Notes: a model not told the origin generated them from the sequence alone. A stretch of DNA of 64,000 nucleotides from Adiantum capillus-veneris (GCA_014529385.2 CM043959.1:85539029-85603028), one strand, 5' to 3'. Numbered from the stretch's first letter, positions 1 through 10,088 are shown. Made by a program: numbers and translations.

Positions 1-1
1 T

Positions 2-565
2 GGTCTCAAACAAGCTTCGCGAGCCTGGTATACAAAATTCGATCTTTTTCTCACCTCTAAAGGATTCATCTCTTTCTCTTTAGACCCCAACTTATACATA
101 AAACACCAAGGTAGCAGCTGTGTGATTCTTGCTCTTTATGTGGATGATACCATCTTTGTTTCCAGTGATTTGAGATTTCTTCAGCAAGTGAAAACGTTAT
201 TGTCTTCTGCATTTGATATGGTGGATCTTGGAGAGATTCACTCGTGTCTTGGCATTCATGTACAACAAAATCGTTCAAAAGGTATTTTATTCCTTCGACA
301 GTCAAAGTTTATTACAGATATTATTCAAAAATTTGGTATGAAATCCGCACATTCGGCCAACACACCTTGTCTTGTGAGCTCTACAAAGAACAGTTGTAAA
401 AATGGCAATCAACTTGTCACGAATCAACCTTATGCTAACTTGATTGGATGTCTTCAGTTTTTTGGCATGAATACTCGTCGTGATATTCTGCTTGTTGCTA
501 ATTATCTTGGAAAACATCTTGCACGTCCTTCTCTTAAGCGTTGGTCTGCACAAAGCATGTATTGA
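2..565 (+). pseudogene. Ty1/copia reverse transcriptase, C-terminal part
   Basis: The frame is open from the window edge to a stop at 563-565, so the 5' part of pol lies outside the window. The opening residues GLKQASRAWY and the later LYVDDTIF box are hallmark Ty1/copia RT motifs; YVDD is the polymerase active site. The segment MVDLGEIHSCLGIHV is the usual copia RT connection region. Copia RT copies element RNA into cDNA inside virus-like particles. After RPSLKRWSA the frame is lost by an indel, and RNase H follows in another frame, so the gene is dead. It pairs with the RNase H remnant and LTR immediately downstream. Confidence 0.93.
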
Positions 566-1117
566 AATACTTGAAAGGAACTACAAATTTTGGTTTGGTT
601 TATTGTCGACAACTCACATCGGATTCCATGCATTCTCTTTCTCGTTTGGGTTACATAGATGTAGACTAGGCAAGATCACATTTATCTATGCGATCCACTA
701 GTGGAAATTGATTCTTTATAAATGGTTGTCTTGTTTCTTGGACCACAACGCTGTGTTGCAGTTTCTACAAATAAGTTAGAACATGTCACGGCATCACTTG
801 CAGCTCGTGAGTTGATCTGGCTTTGATAAATGCTGGTTGATATTGTTCACTCTCCTCTTTCTAGCACACCCTTGCGGTGTGACAACCAAAGTGCTGTTAG
901 TCTTGCAAAAGACTACGTTCAACATTATAAGTCAAAGCACATTGTTGTCCATTATCATTATGTCAGGTATGAAGTACGCAAAGGAACCATTATGGTTGAA
1001 CACTGCCGAAGTGACCAGATGATTGCAGACATTCTTACCAAAGGCCTCAACGAGTCACGTTTCATCCTCTTGCACTCGGAGCTTGGAGTTGTTTTGGCCT
1101 CACTCTTTCTAGATTAG
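566..1117 (+). pseudogene. Ty1/copia RNase H remnant
   Basis: Between 566 and 830 the conserved copia linker and the start of RNase H can be followed only by changing frame, with stops. From 830 the frame reads LRCDNQSAVSLAKD, then KHIVVHYHYVR and ADILTKGL, the standard order of copia RNase H (CDN, the histidine-rich step, and the terminal ADxxTK box). The domain would remove the RNA strand during reverse transcription. The frame ends at 1117, about 240 bases before the polypurine tract, as expected for the 3' end of a copia element. Several frameshifts make it non-functional. Confidence 0.9.
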
Positions 1118-1353
1118 ATTCTCTGCTATTGTGGTAGCTTTGTACATATGACATTGTAATCCTTTAGGTACCATGCACTATGCACACTTCGCATTTGCAC
1201 ATTGTGATCTCTGAGTCACTTGTATATTTGTACATAGATACACAACTCACTTCCACATCATCATCGCTTGTTCATATTTTCACTTTGTATAGGGGCTTGG
1301 GTTTTTCCCTTGAACTCCCAAGGGTTTTTTCATCCAAAGCTATAGACCTTTGT

Positions 1354-1364
1354 TTGAGGGGGGG
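1354..1364 (+). promoter_or_regulatory. Copia polypurine tract
   Basis: A purine run TTGAGGGGGGG directly precedes the TGTTGG start of the putative 3' LTR. This is the classic priming site for plus-strand cDNA synthesis in plant copia elements. Confidence 0.8.
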
Positions 1365-1515
1365 TGTTGGAGCTATATACGGCTCACTCTACTCAACTTG
1401 GTCTCACCTATATATTTTTATCTTGTCCTCAATATGAATCAGTCTTTGGGAGCGTACATGGTGTGTCTCTTGTCTCGTCTCTCTCTCTCTCTCTCTTTCT
1501 CTCTACATCTCAACA
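1365..1515 (+). repeat. Probable short 3' LTR of the copia element
   Basis: It starts TGTTGGAGC right after the polypurine tract and can be closed at CTCAACA, giving TGTTG/CAACA inverted ends. It carries a TATA-like CTATATATTT and a (CT)n run at 1478-1510, a plausible promoter and leader layout. The end is uncertain because the 5' LTR and the target duplication partner are outside the window. A purine (GA/GGGA)n tract at 1516-1556 follows. Confidence 0.5.
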
Positions 1516-3007
1516 AGAGAGAGAGAGAGGGGGAGAGGGGGAGATATATAGAGAGAGTGTGTAACGTTTAATGGCCTAGTAACTTGTGTGTGGTGAAAAA
1601 TAGCATAAACATAGTGAGCAATTTGCTAGATTAGATTCATAATGAGCATAGCAAGAGTGCTTGGATAGAGAGAGCAACAAAAAGCATAACACCTAGCTAG
1701 ATAGGCATGAACAATACTTCAAAAGAGAGAGAAATTAAGCTATTGGCAATAGTTGAGGACCTGATTTATATGGAGCTGGTCCTCCCTCCAAAAGGCTTTG
1801 TATTATAGGTTTCCCCCATCAAGGGACACATTTTACAATACAATTCTCTGTGTTCCTTCAATAAGTAGCTAGTGCAATGAATATGAAGCTTCAAGCACTA
1901 AGCAAACACTTATAAAACACAACATCAATTCCTTCACGGTCTCAGACCCAAGACCTCACACACCTTCAAATATGGTGAGAGCTAGCTGGTATGAGAGTAG
2001 ATTGAGAGGAAGAAGGAGTAGTCTTACAAGAAAGAAGTATATCTCCTCACATAATCACTCATAATATCTTAGCATGGCTTAGAAATTAGCATGGTAGAGG
2101 AGATGAGCATGCATTGAAACTTGGCTCTTTTTTTCATTTGCACCACAAAGCCAAGAGTTGTTGGTGTAGGCCTCCCTTATCCAAGCTGGGAGTAGATGAT
2201 GAGCTTTCAATTAAAGCTTGAGAAGGAGAGAGAGAGTATTCTTGCTTCACACATGAGATTGTGTGAGAGTGTGTGTGTTAATGCCTTGCCAAAATCAGTC
2301 TCCTCTCTCTCTTGGTCAACCCCTCTTGCAAAATACTCATGCAGACACCCCATTGGAACCTTCAAATCTTAGCCAATGAAAATTGAGAAGCATAAGTGAT
2401 AGCTTTGTGACATGTGTCCCTCTTTCCCCTTTTGTGAGAGATTTAGGTAATTATATAAATCAATTAATCTCTCATTGGACCCCTTTGTCTTTTGACCAAT
2501 AGGAATCAGACAAGCCATTGAGTTGTTGAATGCTCATTGGACCCCTTGGGAGACTGGCCAATAGTCTTCTAGAGAACTTAATTCTTATTGGTTCTTTTAT
2601 TAATAAGTGTTTTAAAATGAATTGAACTAGATTTACTCTAGCATAATTCTCATTGGTCCACCTCTATGGCCATCCAATAGGATTTGAGTGTACCTTGTGG
2701 GAAACTGGGCTAGGGAGCTGACATGTGTCCCCTATTCCCTTTGTGTAAAGGGAGCCCGTGAGTGTGAGCGTGTGTTTCTCTCTCATCCCTTACTTACAGT
2801 GCTCATTCCCTCCTATGTAGGAGTCTTGAAGACTTTTGTGTACACTCACAAAGCATCCAATTTCCCTAAGATTTGACCATTGGACACAACCTTAGCATTT
2901 TGGAACCTTAGCATTTTGGAAGTCTTAATGGGCTGAACCCTAACTTCTTTGGAGCCCATTGTTACACATTGCTCTTTTGCAGATGGCCCTCCCTTTGGAT
3001 CCCTACT
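1516..3007. other. Non-coding stretch with diverged internal repeats
   Basis: No convincing coding region on either strand. It begins with a (GA)n-rich tract (1516-1556). Between about 2330 and 2700 there are several ATTGG and CCAAT(A/G) blocks, and the phrase GACATGTGTCCC occurs near 2408 and near 2720, suggesting an old direct duplication about 310 bases apart. I recognise no transposon ends in it. Confidence 0.5.
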
Positions 3008-3012
3008 GTGAC

Positions 3013-3496
3013 TGTCACGAGAACCTAATAATAGAGATAGACAGCAAAACAGAGGAAGAAATCTTTGTATTGATAGTGTTTGATACAACAGAGGAGCAAT
3101 TGAATATATATATGGGCGCACTCCGTTGTACGGAGCTCAAACCTCCCGACCACCCCCGAGCTTCAATTCGCTTGCATGCAGCGTCTCACTCGCACTCGCA
3201 CTCGCAGAAGAGAGAATGGTGAATCCCCCCAAAACGCACCACCCGTCCTTCTATTCTCCTCCAAAAGCCTGCGACCTCTTAAAATAGCCGCTTTTCTATT
3301 TTTGGCGCTCGGTGGACTCGACTTGCGCGCCAATATACCTGCGAGAACAAGGTAAAAAAAACGTGATCGCGAAGCGATCCGTAGAGAAGAAAACAATCCA
3401 CACATCCTTCTACACAGTGGACTAACTTTAAAATGACAAAAACTTCCTAGAAACAAAATTTATTACTAAAACACCTCGAAATCAAGTCTTGTTACA
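3013..3496 (-). mobile_element. Solo LTR, chromovirus family A, internally deleted
   Basis: Read on the minus strand it begins TGTAACAAGACTTG and ends GTGACA, matching the other family A LTRs. A perfect 5-bp target duplication GTGAC sits at 3008-3012 and 3497-3501, so this is a solo LTR left by recombination of a whole element. It is 484 bp against about 900 bp in intact copies: the part between the GATCGC hairpin and the AAACAATCCACAC block is missing. The (ACTCGC)n hexamer slot, at about 3188-3210, is short here. Confidence 0.93.
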
Positions 3497-3611
3497 GTGA
3501 CCAAGTTGCTAGCCTTACCAATAATCTAGCCTTTTCTCCCGTGGTACTTCCCCATATTAAATGATTAGTTTAACATGAGAAAATCATTTAGGAGAATTAG
3601 ATATTAGTCAT

Positions 3612-3613
<2 letters not shown>

Positions 3614-3664
<51 letters not shown>

Positions 3665-3721
3665 CAAGGAAAAAGAGATAGAGAGATAGAAAGAGAGAGA
3701 AATAGGGGGGAGAGAGAGAGA
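3614..3721. repeat. (GA)n microsatellite
   Basis: Nearly pure GA on the plus strand with interruptions (AAAG, GATA, GGGGGG). It abuts the 3' end of the LINE. A very similar (GA)n tract lies at the other end of the LINE (8006-8170). Confidence 0.9.
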
Positions 3722-3779
3722 GATAGTTCTATTATTGTCCTTGGAGGTCAAATATGACCTATGGGACCAAATGAGCATG

Positions 3780-4315
3780 TCACGTGGTGTGAGTGAAGGT
3801 CATGAGTGACTCTTGATGCTCAAAAAAATATGAAATGAGCATCGCAATAGAGAGTCCACATCGTGGTTGGGAGAGGAAGGTATGAAGGCAGAGCTCATGA
3901 CTGAATATATGGGGAGACCTAATGTGGTCAAAAGTTGAGCACTCAAGTAGTGTGTGGTACTCTCTCTCTCGCACTTGAGGAGGGCATAAGGTGCAAAGTC
4001 GATGAGACTCCTCACCAGTGCCCCAACGTCCTGTCTCGCAGCGTAGAGAATGTGAGGTAAGACAAATGGAGGCAATGGTGCGGATTGCACTCAATGGGAT
4101 GGGCTCAAGGATGTAGGGATGGGTTTGGTTACCGCGTTCGGAGAAGAAGAGAGATTTGTAGTTTGGGCCAATGTGTGTGGTGTAATGGCTGAAGCAAGAA
4201 CCTCCGAATTTCTCCCAAGCCATGATACATTGGCGTTGTAAGAAGGTCTCATTAACTTGGGAGTCCATCGGACGCATCCTTGACCAAGTGACATGCATCC
4301 CATCTTCCAAACCAT
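3780..4315 (-). pseudogene. LINE pol C-terminal zinc-finger region
   Basis: This minus-strand frame continues the LINE RT after a frameshift at about 4252-4315, where the same DNA is read as KWFGRWDACH upstream and as NGLEDGMHVTW here. The key part is RCETGRWGTG followed by LCTLCPP, then EYHTLLECSTFDHIR, fitting the C-x2-C...H-x4-C zinc finger at the C-terminus of many LINE pol proteins. The frame ends with a stop at 3780. Its role in known LINEs is in RNA binding and target-primed reverse transcription. Confidence 0.75.
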
Positions 4316-5049
4316 TTCTTGATTTCAAGCATCCACCCCGAACTTTGGACCTTTTGACTTGCTTCATATGCGATTCTAGGAAGTCGATACAAAGGGCTAT
4401 GTTGTGTCTTAAGCATGTACTTCACAACCCTTTGCATGCCCAAGACCTCGATGGAAAGCAATCCGAACTCAAGAAGTAAGAGCATGTAGGGTGTTTGTGT
4501 CTTGATTTGGAGAAAGTTGATGATAAAACGCTTTTGGACTTTCTCAAACTCTTTACAAGTAGACTTCCCGATGCTACCACCCCACACCTCCACTCCATAA
4601 AGAAGCACCGGTGTCACCAATGTGTCAAAGAGGTACTTTTTGAGAGCCCAACACTTGATCTCTCCAGCATTACACATGCTCTCAAATGCATAATAATCCC
4701 TCTTTCCTGCTTGCAAGTGACGCATTGCGCAATCCTTCCATCTATGATTGGATGGAGCCTCAAGGCCAAGGTGCTTGAAGCTATCTACCACTTCAAGTTG
4801 CTGATTGTTGTATACAATGCATGGATTTTCATCATTGAGGGTCTTTACAAGCATAACCTTGGTTTTGGATCCATTCACGATCATCCCGCTATGTAGGCAA
4901 AAGCATGCCAAGACACTCATAAGCTTTTGTGCATCTTCTAAGGTATGTGCCAAGAGCACTACATCATCGGCATAAAGCAAAAGCATGATCACCACATTTC
5001 CGATATTAACCTCTTCAATGCCTTCTTGTTGCATAAAATCAAGAACCAT
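4252..5049 (-). pseudogene. LINE reverse transcriptase, palm and thumb
   Basis: About 265 codons open. The active-site box LLLYADDVVLLA is near residue 25, followed by LMSVLACFCLHSGMIVN and NGSKTKVML, the typical LINE RT thumb entry, then FKHLGLEA and LLYGVEVWG, all standard for L1-type RTs. The enzyme makes cDNA at a nicked chromosomal target. The upstream fingers region is in other frames at 5050-5735, so an active protein cannot be made. Confidence 0.92.
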
Positions 5050-5735
5050 GCATTCTAATTCATCAATGAGTAGCCCAAAGAGGGTTGGGGAAAGTGGGCA
5101 TCCTTGTTTGACACCAATGGTGCTTGCAAAAAATTATGAAATTCCGTCTCCCATACGTAGTCGACATATCACTTTTTGGTAGATGTGAAAGACTGCATGC
5201 ATAAATTCTCTCGGCACTTGAAGGCTTTGCATACGTCTCCAAATATTTCCTCACGGTACCATGTCAAAAGCTTTTTTGAAATCCTTCCTTTCAATCTCCA
5301 TAAGAACACGAAGAGTGACAAGGTGATCAATAGTGCTATGATGCTTTCAATAACCTGCTTGGCCTAGAGTACGTTTGTCATTCTTTTCAGCCCATTCACT
5401 TATCTTCATCTCCATGATACATCCAAATAACTTTGCCATCAAAGAACCAACCATTATAGTGCGATAGTTGTTCACATTGTTTACATCTCCTCCTTTGTAC
5501 AAAGGGTTTGATCCAATTTTCACTCCAATCATGAGGCATGCCATGATGAAGTGCAAGGTTAAACATATCGCATATCCGATATTGTGTTTTCTTGCTTGTC
5601 CATTTAATCATTTCAGCCTTGACACCTTCAAGGTCCCCTGCCTTGCGGGTAGCAAGTTTGTCAAGTACGCAACATACATCGTCAATGGTAAAGAAGGGAG
5701 GCATAAACAGAAGGGAGCTACAACACTCCATCTTA
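5050..5735 (-). pseudogene. LINE reverse transcriptase, N-terminal fingers
   Basis: Read on the minus strand in at least three frames: DVCCVLDKLATRKAGD with FNLALHHGMPHDWSENW (about 5520-5690), then LYKGGDVNNVNNYRTI (about 5450-5510), then KNDKRTLGQAGY (about 5350-5390) and the KQGCPLSP-type box (about 5080-5120). These are RT fingers and palm motifs of LINEs. At least two frameshifts separate them, showing decay. Confidence 0.82.
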
Positions 5736-5764
5736 TCAACATGGGGTTGCTCATAGAGGTTCTT

Positions 5765-6184
5765 TCAATGCATATACATATCCTCAAGAGTCAAGTCACC
5801 AAAGCTCTCAACACGCTTGCCTTTAAAATTTTGCCAAAACTTGCCACATGCATGTGGTTTCTCTTGCGCTAAAAGAAGTTGTTTTTTGACTTCCCATCTT
5901 CTCTTCTTTTTTTGAACAAGTACTTTGTATGTGTGTGAATGTTCCAAGTAACTTTCCTTGTCTTTGCTTGCATCCAACCTTAGCAAGTGTTTTCGGGCTT
6001 GACTACATTCCATGTCGAACCATTTCTTCTTGGTGCTACCCTTCTTAGATCTTCTGCAAGATATGTGTTTCACCAAAAAGAACTCCCTCACACAAGAGAA
6101 AATTACTTCTTTGAAAAATTTCCACTTGCATTCTAATGTTGGGCTCTCTTCATGCTCTGTCATGCTTAACATTTGGTCCACCAT
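5765..6184 (-). pseudogene. LINE pol linker between endonuclease and RT
   Basis: A 139-codon minus-strand frame with KKWFDMECSQARKHLLRL and a lysine/arginine-rich stretch (KKKRRWEVKKQ). A W-F-D-x-E-C motif and a basic helical region are usual between endonuclease and RT in LINE pol. It is open in itself but frameshifted relative to both neighbours. Confidence 0.75.
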
Positions 6185-6202
6185 ATCAACATATATAAGT
6201 GC

Positions 6203-7068
6203 TCATTTGAAGTCTAGACGTAGGTACAAATGATTCACATCATGATTAGAGGCTACATGCTTGGGTCTTTTATTACACTTGAGTTCAATATATAGCATCC
6301 TATGATCCGATTCCGGATTCCATTCACCAAGTGTAAAGCTTTGTATGCATTCTTGAGTGGCTCCCAAAAACAACATATAGTCGATCACACTATAACCATT
6401 GTGCTTTGTACATGTAAAGTCATTGGTGCTTGCCATAAAGATACACCATTTGCAATGAGCGTTCCGGTACTATTGCACATATGTAGAAGTGACTTTCCAT
6501 AGTGATCCAATTATTTTGCATCATTAGAACTTCGATTATACATGTATGAGTCATCCATTCTTCTTGAAACATGCAGCATGTCAACTTGTTGTGTATCGTG
6601 TTGTAACGTATTTGTGCGAGCATTCGTGTCTCCAAAGACAATGACTTCACCTTGTTTCTTGTAATGAGCAATGTCTTCCTCTAGTTCAACAAAGGGCCGA
6701 TCTCTATCCATATCCAAGCAAGTATAAAAGTGGAGTCATAGTGAGGAATAGCAACCAACCACAAACATGACTTGACCATTGGGTGGGATGATTTTCAGCT
6801 ATACTTATCTTCTTTGACAATGGAAACATCTTTCAAACCCTTTTTGATCATACATGCTACGCTTCCTTGGCCTCTACGTTGCTTTCCATTTCTGGTCCAC
6901 ATCAAAGAATGCACATCATATTTGTCAAATCCAAGAATTCATTGCGCATCATGCTCCCATGTTTTGACAAGAAGTCTCACATTGAAGTCATTGGTAAGCT
7001 CATCAATGCCAACTCCCACATTCCATGGATAGCCGTTACAATTCCAAAAGCTTATTCGCAAGCATGAG
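6203..7068 (-). pseudogene. LINE AP-like endonuclease
   Basis: On the minus strand the region begins with FWNCNGYPWNVG (about 7040-7068), which resembles the WNxxG start of LINE endonucleases. It continues through VIVFGDTNAR (about 6620-6650; the GDxN catalytic motif) and GYSVIDYMLF to PESDHRMLY (about 6290-6310; the SDH catalytic motif). This enzyme nicks target DNA to prime reverse transcription. The three blocks lie in different frames, so the gene is broken, but the main motifs are still readable. Confidence 0.85.
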
Positions 7069-7091
7069 TTGGTTTCATATATCATGTGTCC

Positions 7092-7780
7092 CTATTTGTT
7101 GGGTGGACTTGCATCCTCCTCAAGTGAATTTTCTTCTTGAGATGACACCTTGACCTTCTTGGTTCTTTCCTTATATGCTTTGCGACATACGTTTTGTTGC
7201 ATAAGAGTGTGATCCTCATATACATTACAACCCGTTCCTTTGAGATAGATCCAAGTATTGTCAAGGATGATATTTCTCTTTACCTCATTAGCCATGGTAC
7301 ATACAATAGGTCTTTATCCCGAGCGAGGGACTCCTTGTTTTCCAACTCGATGTGCATCATAAGCCATGATTACAGACATGCCAAAGTGTGTAGCAAAAAA
7401 CTCTTCAATAGCAACCGCAAGAGATTGGGGTGTTTCCATGCTTTCCTCCTTGATTCCACGAATGACGATGTTCGTTGAGCGTTTTTTCCGTTCTTGCAAT
7501 TCTTGAGTGTCCACATTCTCTACATTCTTTGCTTGGACAACCGCTTGCATGATAGGAGACGTGGAAACCACATTATCCTTACATATATCAGCCCATGATT
7601 TGGATGCATTTCTCATATCACATACATCATGTCGTATTGTGTCTATCATTTCCTCTTTCAATACGTGATCACTCTCAACTTTGCTCAAGCGCTCTTTCAT
7701 TACATTCATGTCCACAAGAGAGCGCTTATATTCTTGAACTTCATTCTCAAGATGCAGTAAGAGTTTTTGTTGCCGACTTG
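7092..7780 (-). pseudogene. LINE ORF1p: coiled coil, RRM-like core, C-terminal domain
   Basis: From the right, LLLHLENEVQEYKRSL and KERLSKVESDHVLKEE look like a coiled coil; then ERKKRSTNIVIRGI with FFATHFGMSV and AYDAHRVGK matches the RRM-like nucleic-acid-binding core of L1-type ORF1p; then, after a frameshift near 7300, KRNIILDNTWIYLKGTG and VYEDHTLMQQNVCRKAY match the L1 ORF1 C-terminal domain (the LKGTG...ED box). ORF1p binds the RNA as a trimer in known L1s. No CCHC knuckle was seen. Confidence 0.75.
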
Positions 7781-8003
7781 AAGGCAATGTCGGACAAAAC
7801 TCGCAAGGATGGAAAATCCACACTCGCAATGGAGAATGATGCAAAATCTCCAAGGAATTTGGATGCTAATCCAATCACATCGCCTGCAACAACGGAAGCA
7901 ATGATCATGGCTTACTTGATCTCATTACAAGAAACCGTCAACAAGCAAGATGAAGAGTTGTGCACACTTGCAATGGAGAATGGTACTTTAAGAGTTCTTG
8001 TTG

Positions 8004-8006
<3 letters not shown>
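7781..8006 (+). pseudogene. Plus-strand ORF1 N-terminal-like segment (inverted LINE 5' end)
   Basis: Opposite in direction to the rest of the LINE. From an ATG at 7787 it reads MSDKTRKDGKSTLAMEN, then EAMIMAYLISLQETVNK and DEELCTLAMENGTLR before running into (GA)n. The heptad-like leucines would join well to the coiled coil that starts the minus-strand ORF1 (LLLHLENEVQEY). I infer that this is the N-terminal part of the same ORF1, inverted during insertion. An unrelated chance frame cannot be excluded. Confidence 0.5.
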
Positions 8007-8090
<84 letters not shown>

Positions 8091-8170
8091 AAAGAGGGAG
8101 AGAGAGAGAGATATAGAGAGAGGGAAAGAGGGAGAGATATATCCGTGGGGAGAAAGAGATAGATAGAGAG
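8006..8170. repeat. (GA)n microsatellite with interruptions
   Basis: GA repeats interrupted by GGGGGGGGG, GATATA and GAAAGAGG. It marks the right boundary of the LINE and mirrors the left (GA)n at 3614-3721, so the LINE may have landed in an existing microsatellite, or the tract grew at both ends. Confidence 0.88.
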
Positions 8171-8618
8171 GAAGATAAAGAAACGGGAAGATAAAGAGCG
8201 ATGATTGTAGGCAAAGCAACCATTTTGTGGTGTGTGTAGTGCGGGTATGCTTCTGCTTCTGTAAAGTGCTATGAAAAAAACCTTCTTTTCGTGAAGCTGA
8301 TGGAATTCAAAAATTGCCTTCTACTCTCTTCTCCTTAGTTTCTCTATCTTTCTCTCTCTCTTTCTTCCTATCTCTTTCTCCCCACGGAATAAGCATTAGG
8401 TTGGACAACTTTCAACGGTACCGTACCTCAAAATGGAAGCAACATGCAATGTGCAAAGTAATCCCTCAAACAATTAGGAGCTTATGTAAAGAGATGATGC
8501 GCAAGAAGCAGAATAAAGAAACTCTTTTTCATAGCACTCTACAGAAGCAAGATCACTCTCGCACTGCGCACAACACAAAACGATGGCTATATTTACAACC
8601 ATAACTCTTTATCTCTAC
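8143..8618. repeat. Interleaved inverted repeats
   Basis: Two inverted pairs are visible. Pair 1: 8143-8161 (CCGTGGGGAGAAAGAGATA) against 8369-8387, identical over 19 bases. Pair 2: 8189-8278 against 8525-8617, imperfect over about 90 bases (CTTCTGTAAAGTGCTATGAA on the left; TTCATAGCACTCTACAGAAG on the right). The order is a-b-a'-b' rather than a-b-b'-a', so this is not one simple hairpin. No transposase or target duplication was found. Confidence 0.7.
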
Positions 8619-8764
8619 TTAAAACGATGGCTACATTACATAATTGTATTTATATTTGTGTGTACATATATATTTGTAATGCATCTATGTAAGCACTAAG
8701 TACGGGAGCATAGCACCCAAAGGTTAGAGGCTTCCTCTTGGGTATAATCCTTTTTTAATCATGG

Positions 8765-9159
8765 TGTTGTGGTCATTGATTCACTCATGCATGGATTACC
8801 GCATCGTACATTTGGTTTTACCATGGTTGAGACTGTGATGACATCTAAAGAGGTGCCACTTGACCTTTGGCACTACTAGCCTCTACTGAGGTCTACTAGT
8901 ATGTATATGTATCTACATACTTCTGTGCTAATTACTTGTGTACGTATTTGTTACCATATAAATGTGGTAGTGATGTGACCGCTGGGGCATTTTTTCCCTC
9001 TTTAAGAGGTTTTCCCCCCGAGCATTGTATATACGCCCATCACTCTAGGGCTATCTATCTTTCCATTGCATACTAAGTAACACACTCTCTATTGTGTGCC
9101 TGGAGATTCCTTCCTCTTCTCCAAGCTGTGTGCGTTTCTGTTCAACCCTAATTCCAACA
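8765..9159 (+). repeat. LTR-like segment (5' LTR end)
   Basis: The segment ends TTCCAACA immediately before a primer-binding-site-like sequence, and TGTTG at 8765 can serve as its start, giving TGTTG/CAACA ends. It has a TATA-like CATATAAAT near 8956 and a pyrimidine-rich end. Whether it belongs to Gypsy-2 or to a separate copia-like element is unclear; no matching 3' LTR was seen near 30 kb. Confidence 0.45.
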
Positions 9160-9160
9160 A

Positions 9161-9173
9161 TTAGTATCAAAGC
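9161..9173 (+). promoter_or_regulatory. Degenerate primer binding site
   Basis: TTAGTATCAAAGC differs from the plant initiator-tRNA-Met site TTGGTATCAGAGC at two places, both G-to-A. It follows one base after the LTR-like end CAACA. Confidence 0.6.
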
Positions 9174-9273
9174 AGGTTGTGTCCTCCTGGGCTTAGTCAC
9201 CAACTTCTCTAGCACACGCTTGCTCACTTTCTCCGATTTCAGTGAGCTTTGGCAAGCGTTCGCATGTCGATAA

Positions 9274-10088
9274 AAAATTTACGATGCAAAGTTAAAGCCT
9301 AACAAGACCCAAGAGGATCGGTGGTTAACGTACCCTCATCCGGGCTATGAAAAGGAGAGGCTAAAGATGTGAAAGGAGCCCACCCAAGCCGCTCAAGTGC
9401 TTATGGAACCACCAGTCGCGACTACTCTAAAAACTCAGATATTGAAAAAATTCAAGAGTTAAGAGGGGCGAGGAATTGAAAAGGAAGACCAACCAGATTT
9501 TGTAAATGATACACCATTGGATACGAGGGTGGCAACCAATACAGTAGATGGAATGTACTCGCCAGCACCACTGCCAATTCTGAAAGTAGAAGAACAATGG
9601 CCTCAGGAGCTATGGGAACAGATGATGAATAGAAAAGATGAAAGTGCTACACTTTTGTGAGCTCCTATCAGAGAGATTCACTTGGAGCATAAGCTCTATC
9701 CAAATGACATCCGATCATTGTATGGTGGGGCAGGTACAACAATATTAGAAGACAATAAACTCCAATCATTGAAGACTTTACCTTCATTTATTGGTAACCA
9801 TGAAACTCGATTGGAGGTGAAGAAAGTACCGTTTCAATGGAAAATCAATCCTAAGATTATGGATACCAAAACACTTCATGAGTTGATGTCATCCCCTATC
9901 CGTTGTATACTAACTTTGTCAGAGTTACTGCAAATTAGACCGCATCTTTGGGAGGAGGTCGATTTTTTTTTGGAAAAAATAGGGCTGATAATTTTGTCAC
10001 CCAAGGCTGCTCCAAAAACACTGCAAACACAACCCTTGAAACACACTAAACATGAGCCGGTACCAGTGAACGGCTGGGGATTATTGGT
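9274..10088 (+). pseudogene. Gypsy-2 gag-pro region upstream of protease
   Basis: A first segment (9274-9372) reads EDRWLTYPHPGYEKERL before a stop. A longer one (about 9682-10146) carries LYPNDIRSLYGGAG, then HELMSSPIRCILTLSELL and IRPHLWEEV. These resemble the poorly conserved spacer between gag and protease in plant Ty3/gypsy polyproteins. There is no CCHC zinc knuckle and no clear capsid core in this interval, so most of gag appears lost or lies in sequence I could not read. Function cannot be assigned to the pieces. Confidence 0.6.

Larger units (their letters stand above)
3722..8005 (-). mobile_element. Degenerate LINE (non-LTR retrotransposon)
   Basis: On the minus strand, from right to left, the parts are ORF1p, an AP-type endonuclease, a LINE reverse transcriptase with YADD, and a C-terminal CCHC-like zinc finger. 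That order defines an L1-like LINE. Multiple frameshifts and stops show it is dead. There is no poly(A) tail; both ends run into (GA)n microsatellite. At the 5' side the sequence switches to plus-strand ORF1-like coding at about 7775-7787, which suggests a 5' inversion. Length (about 4.3 kb) is near complete for this type if the 5' UTR is missing. Confidence 0.88.
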
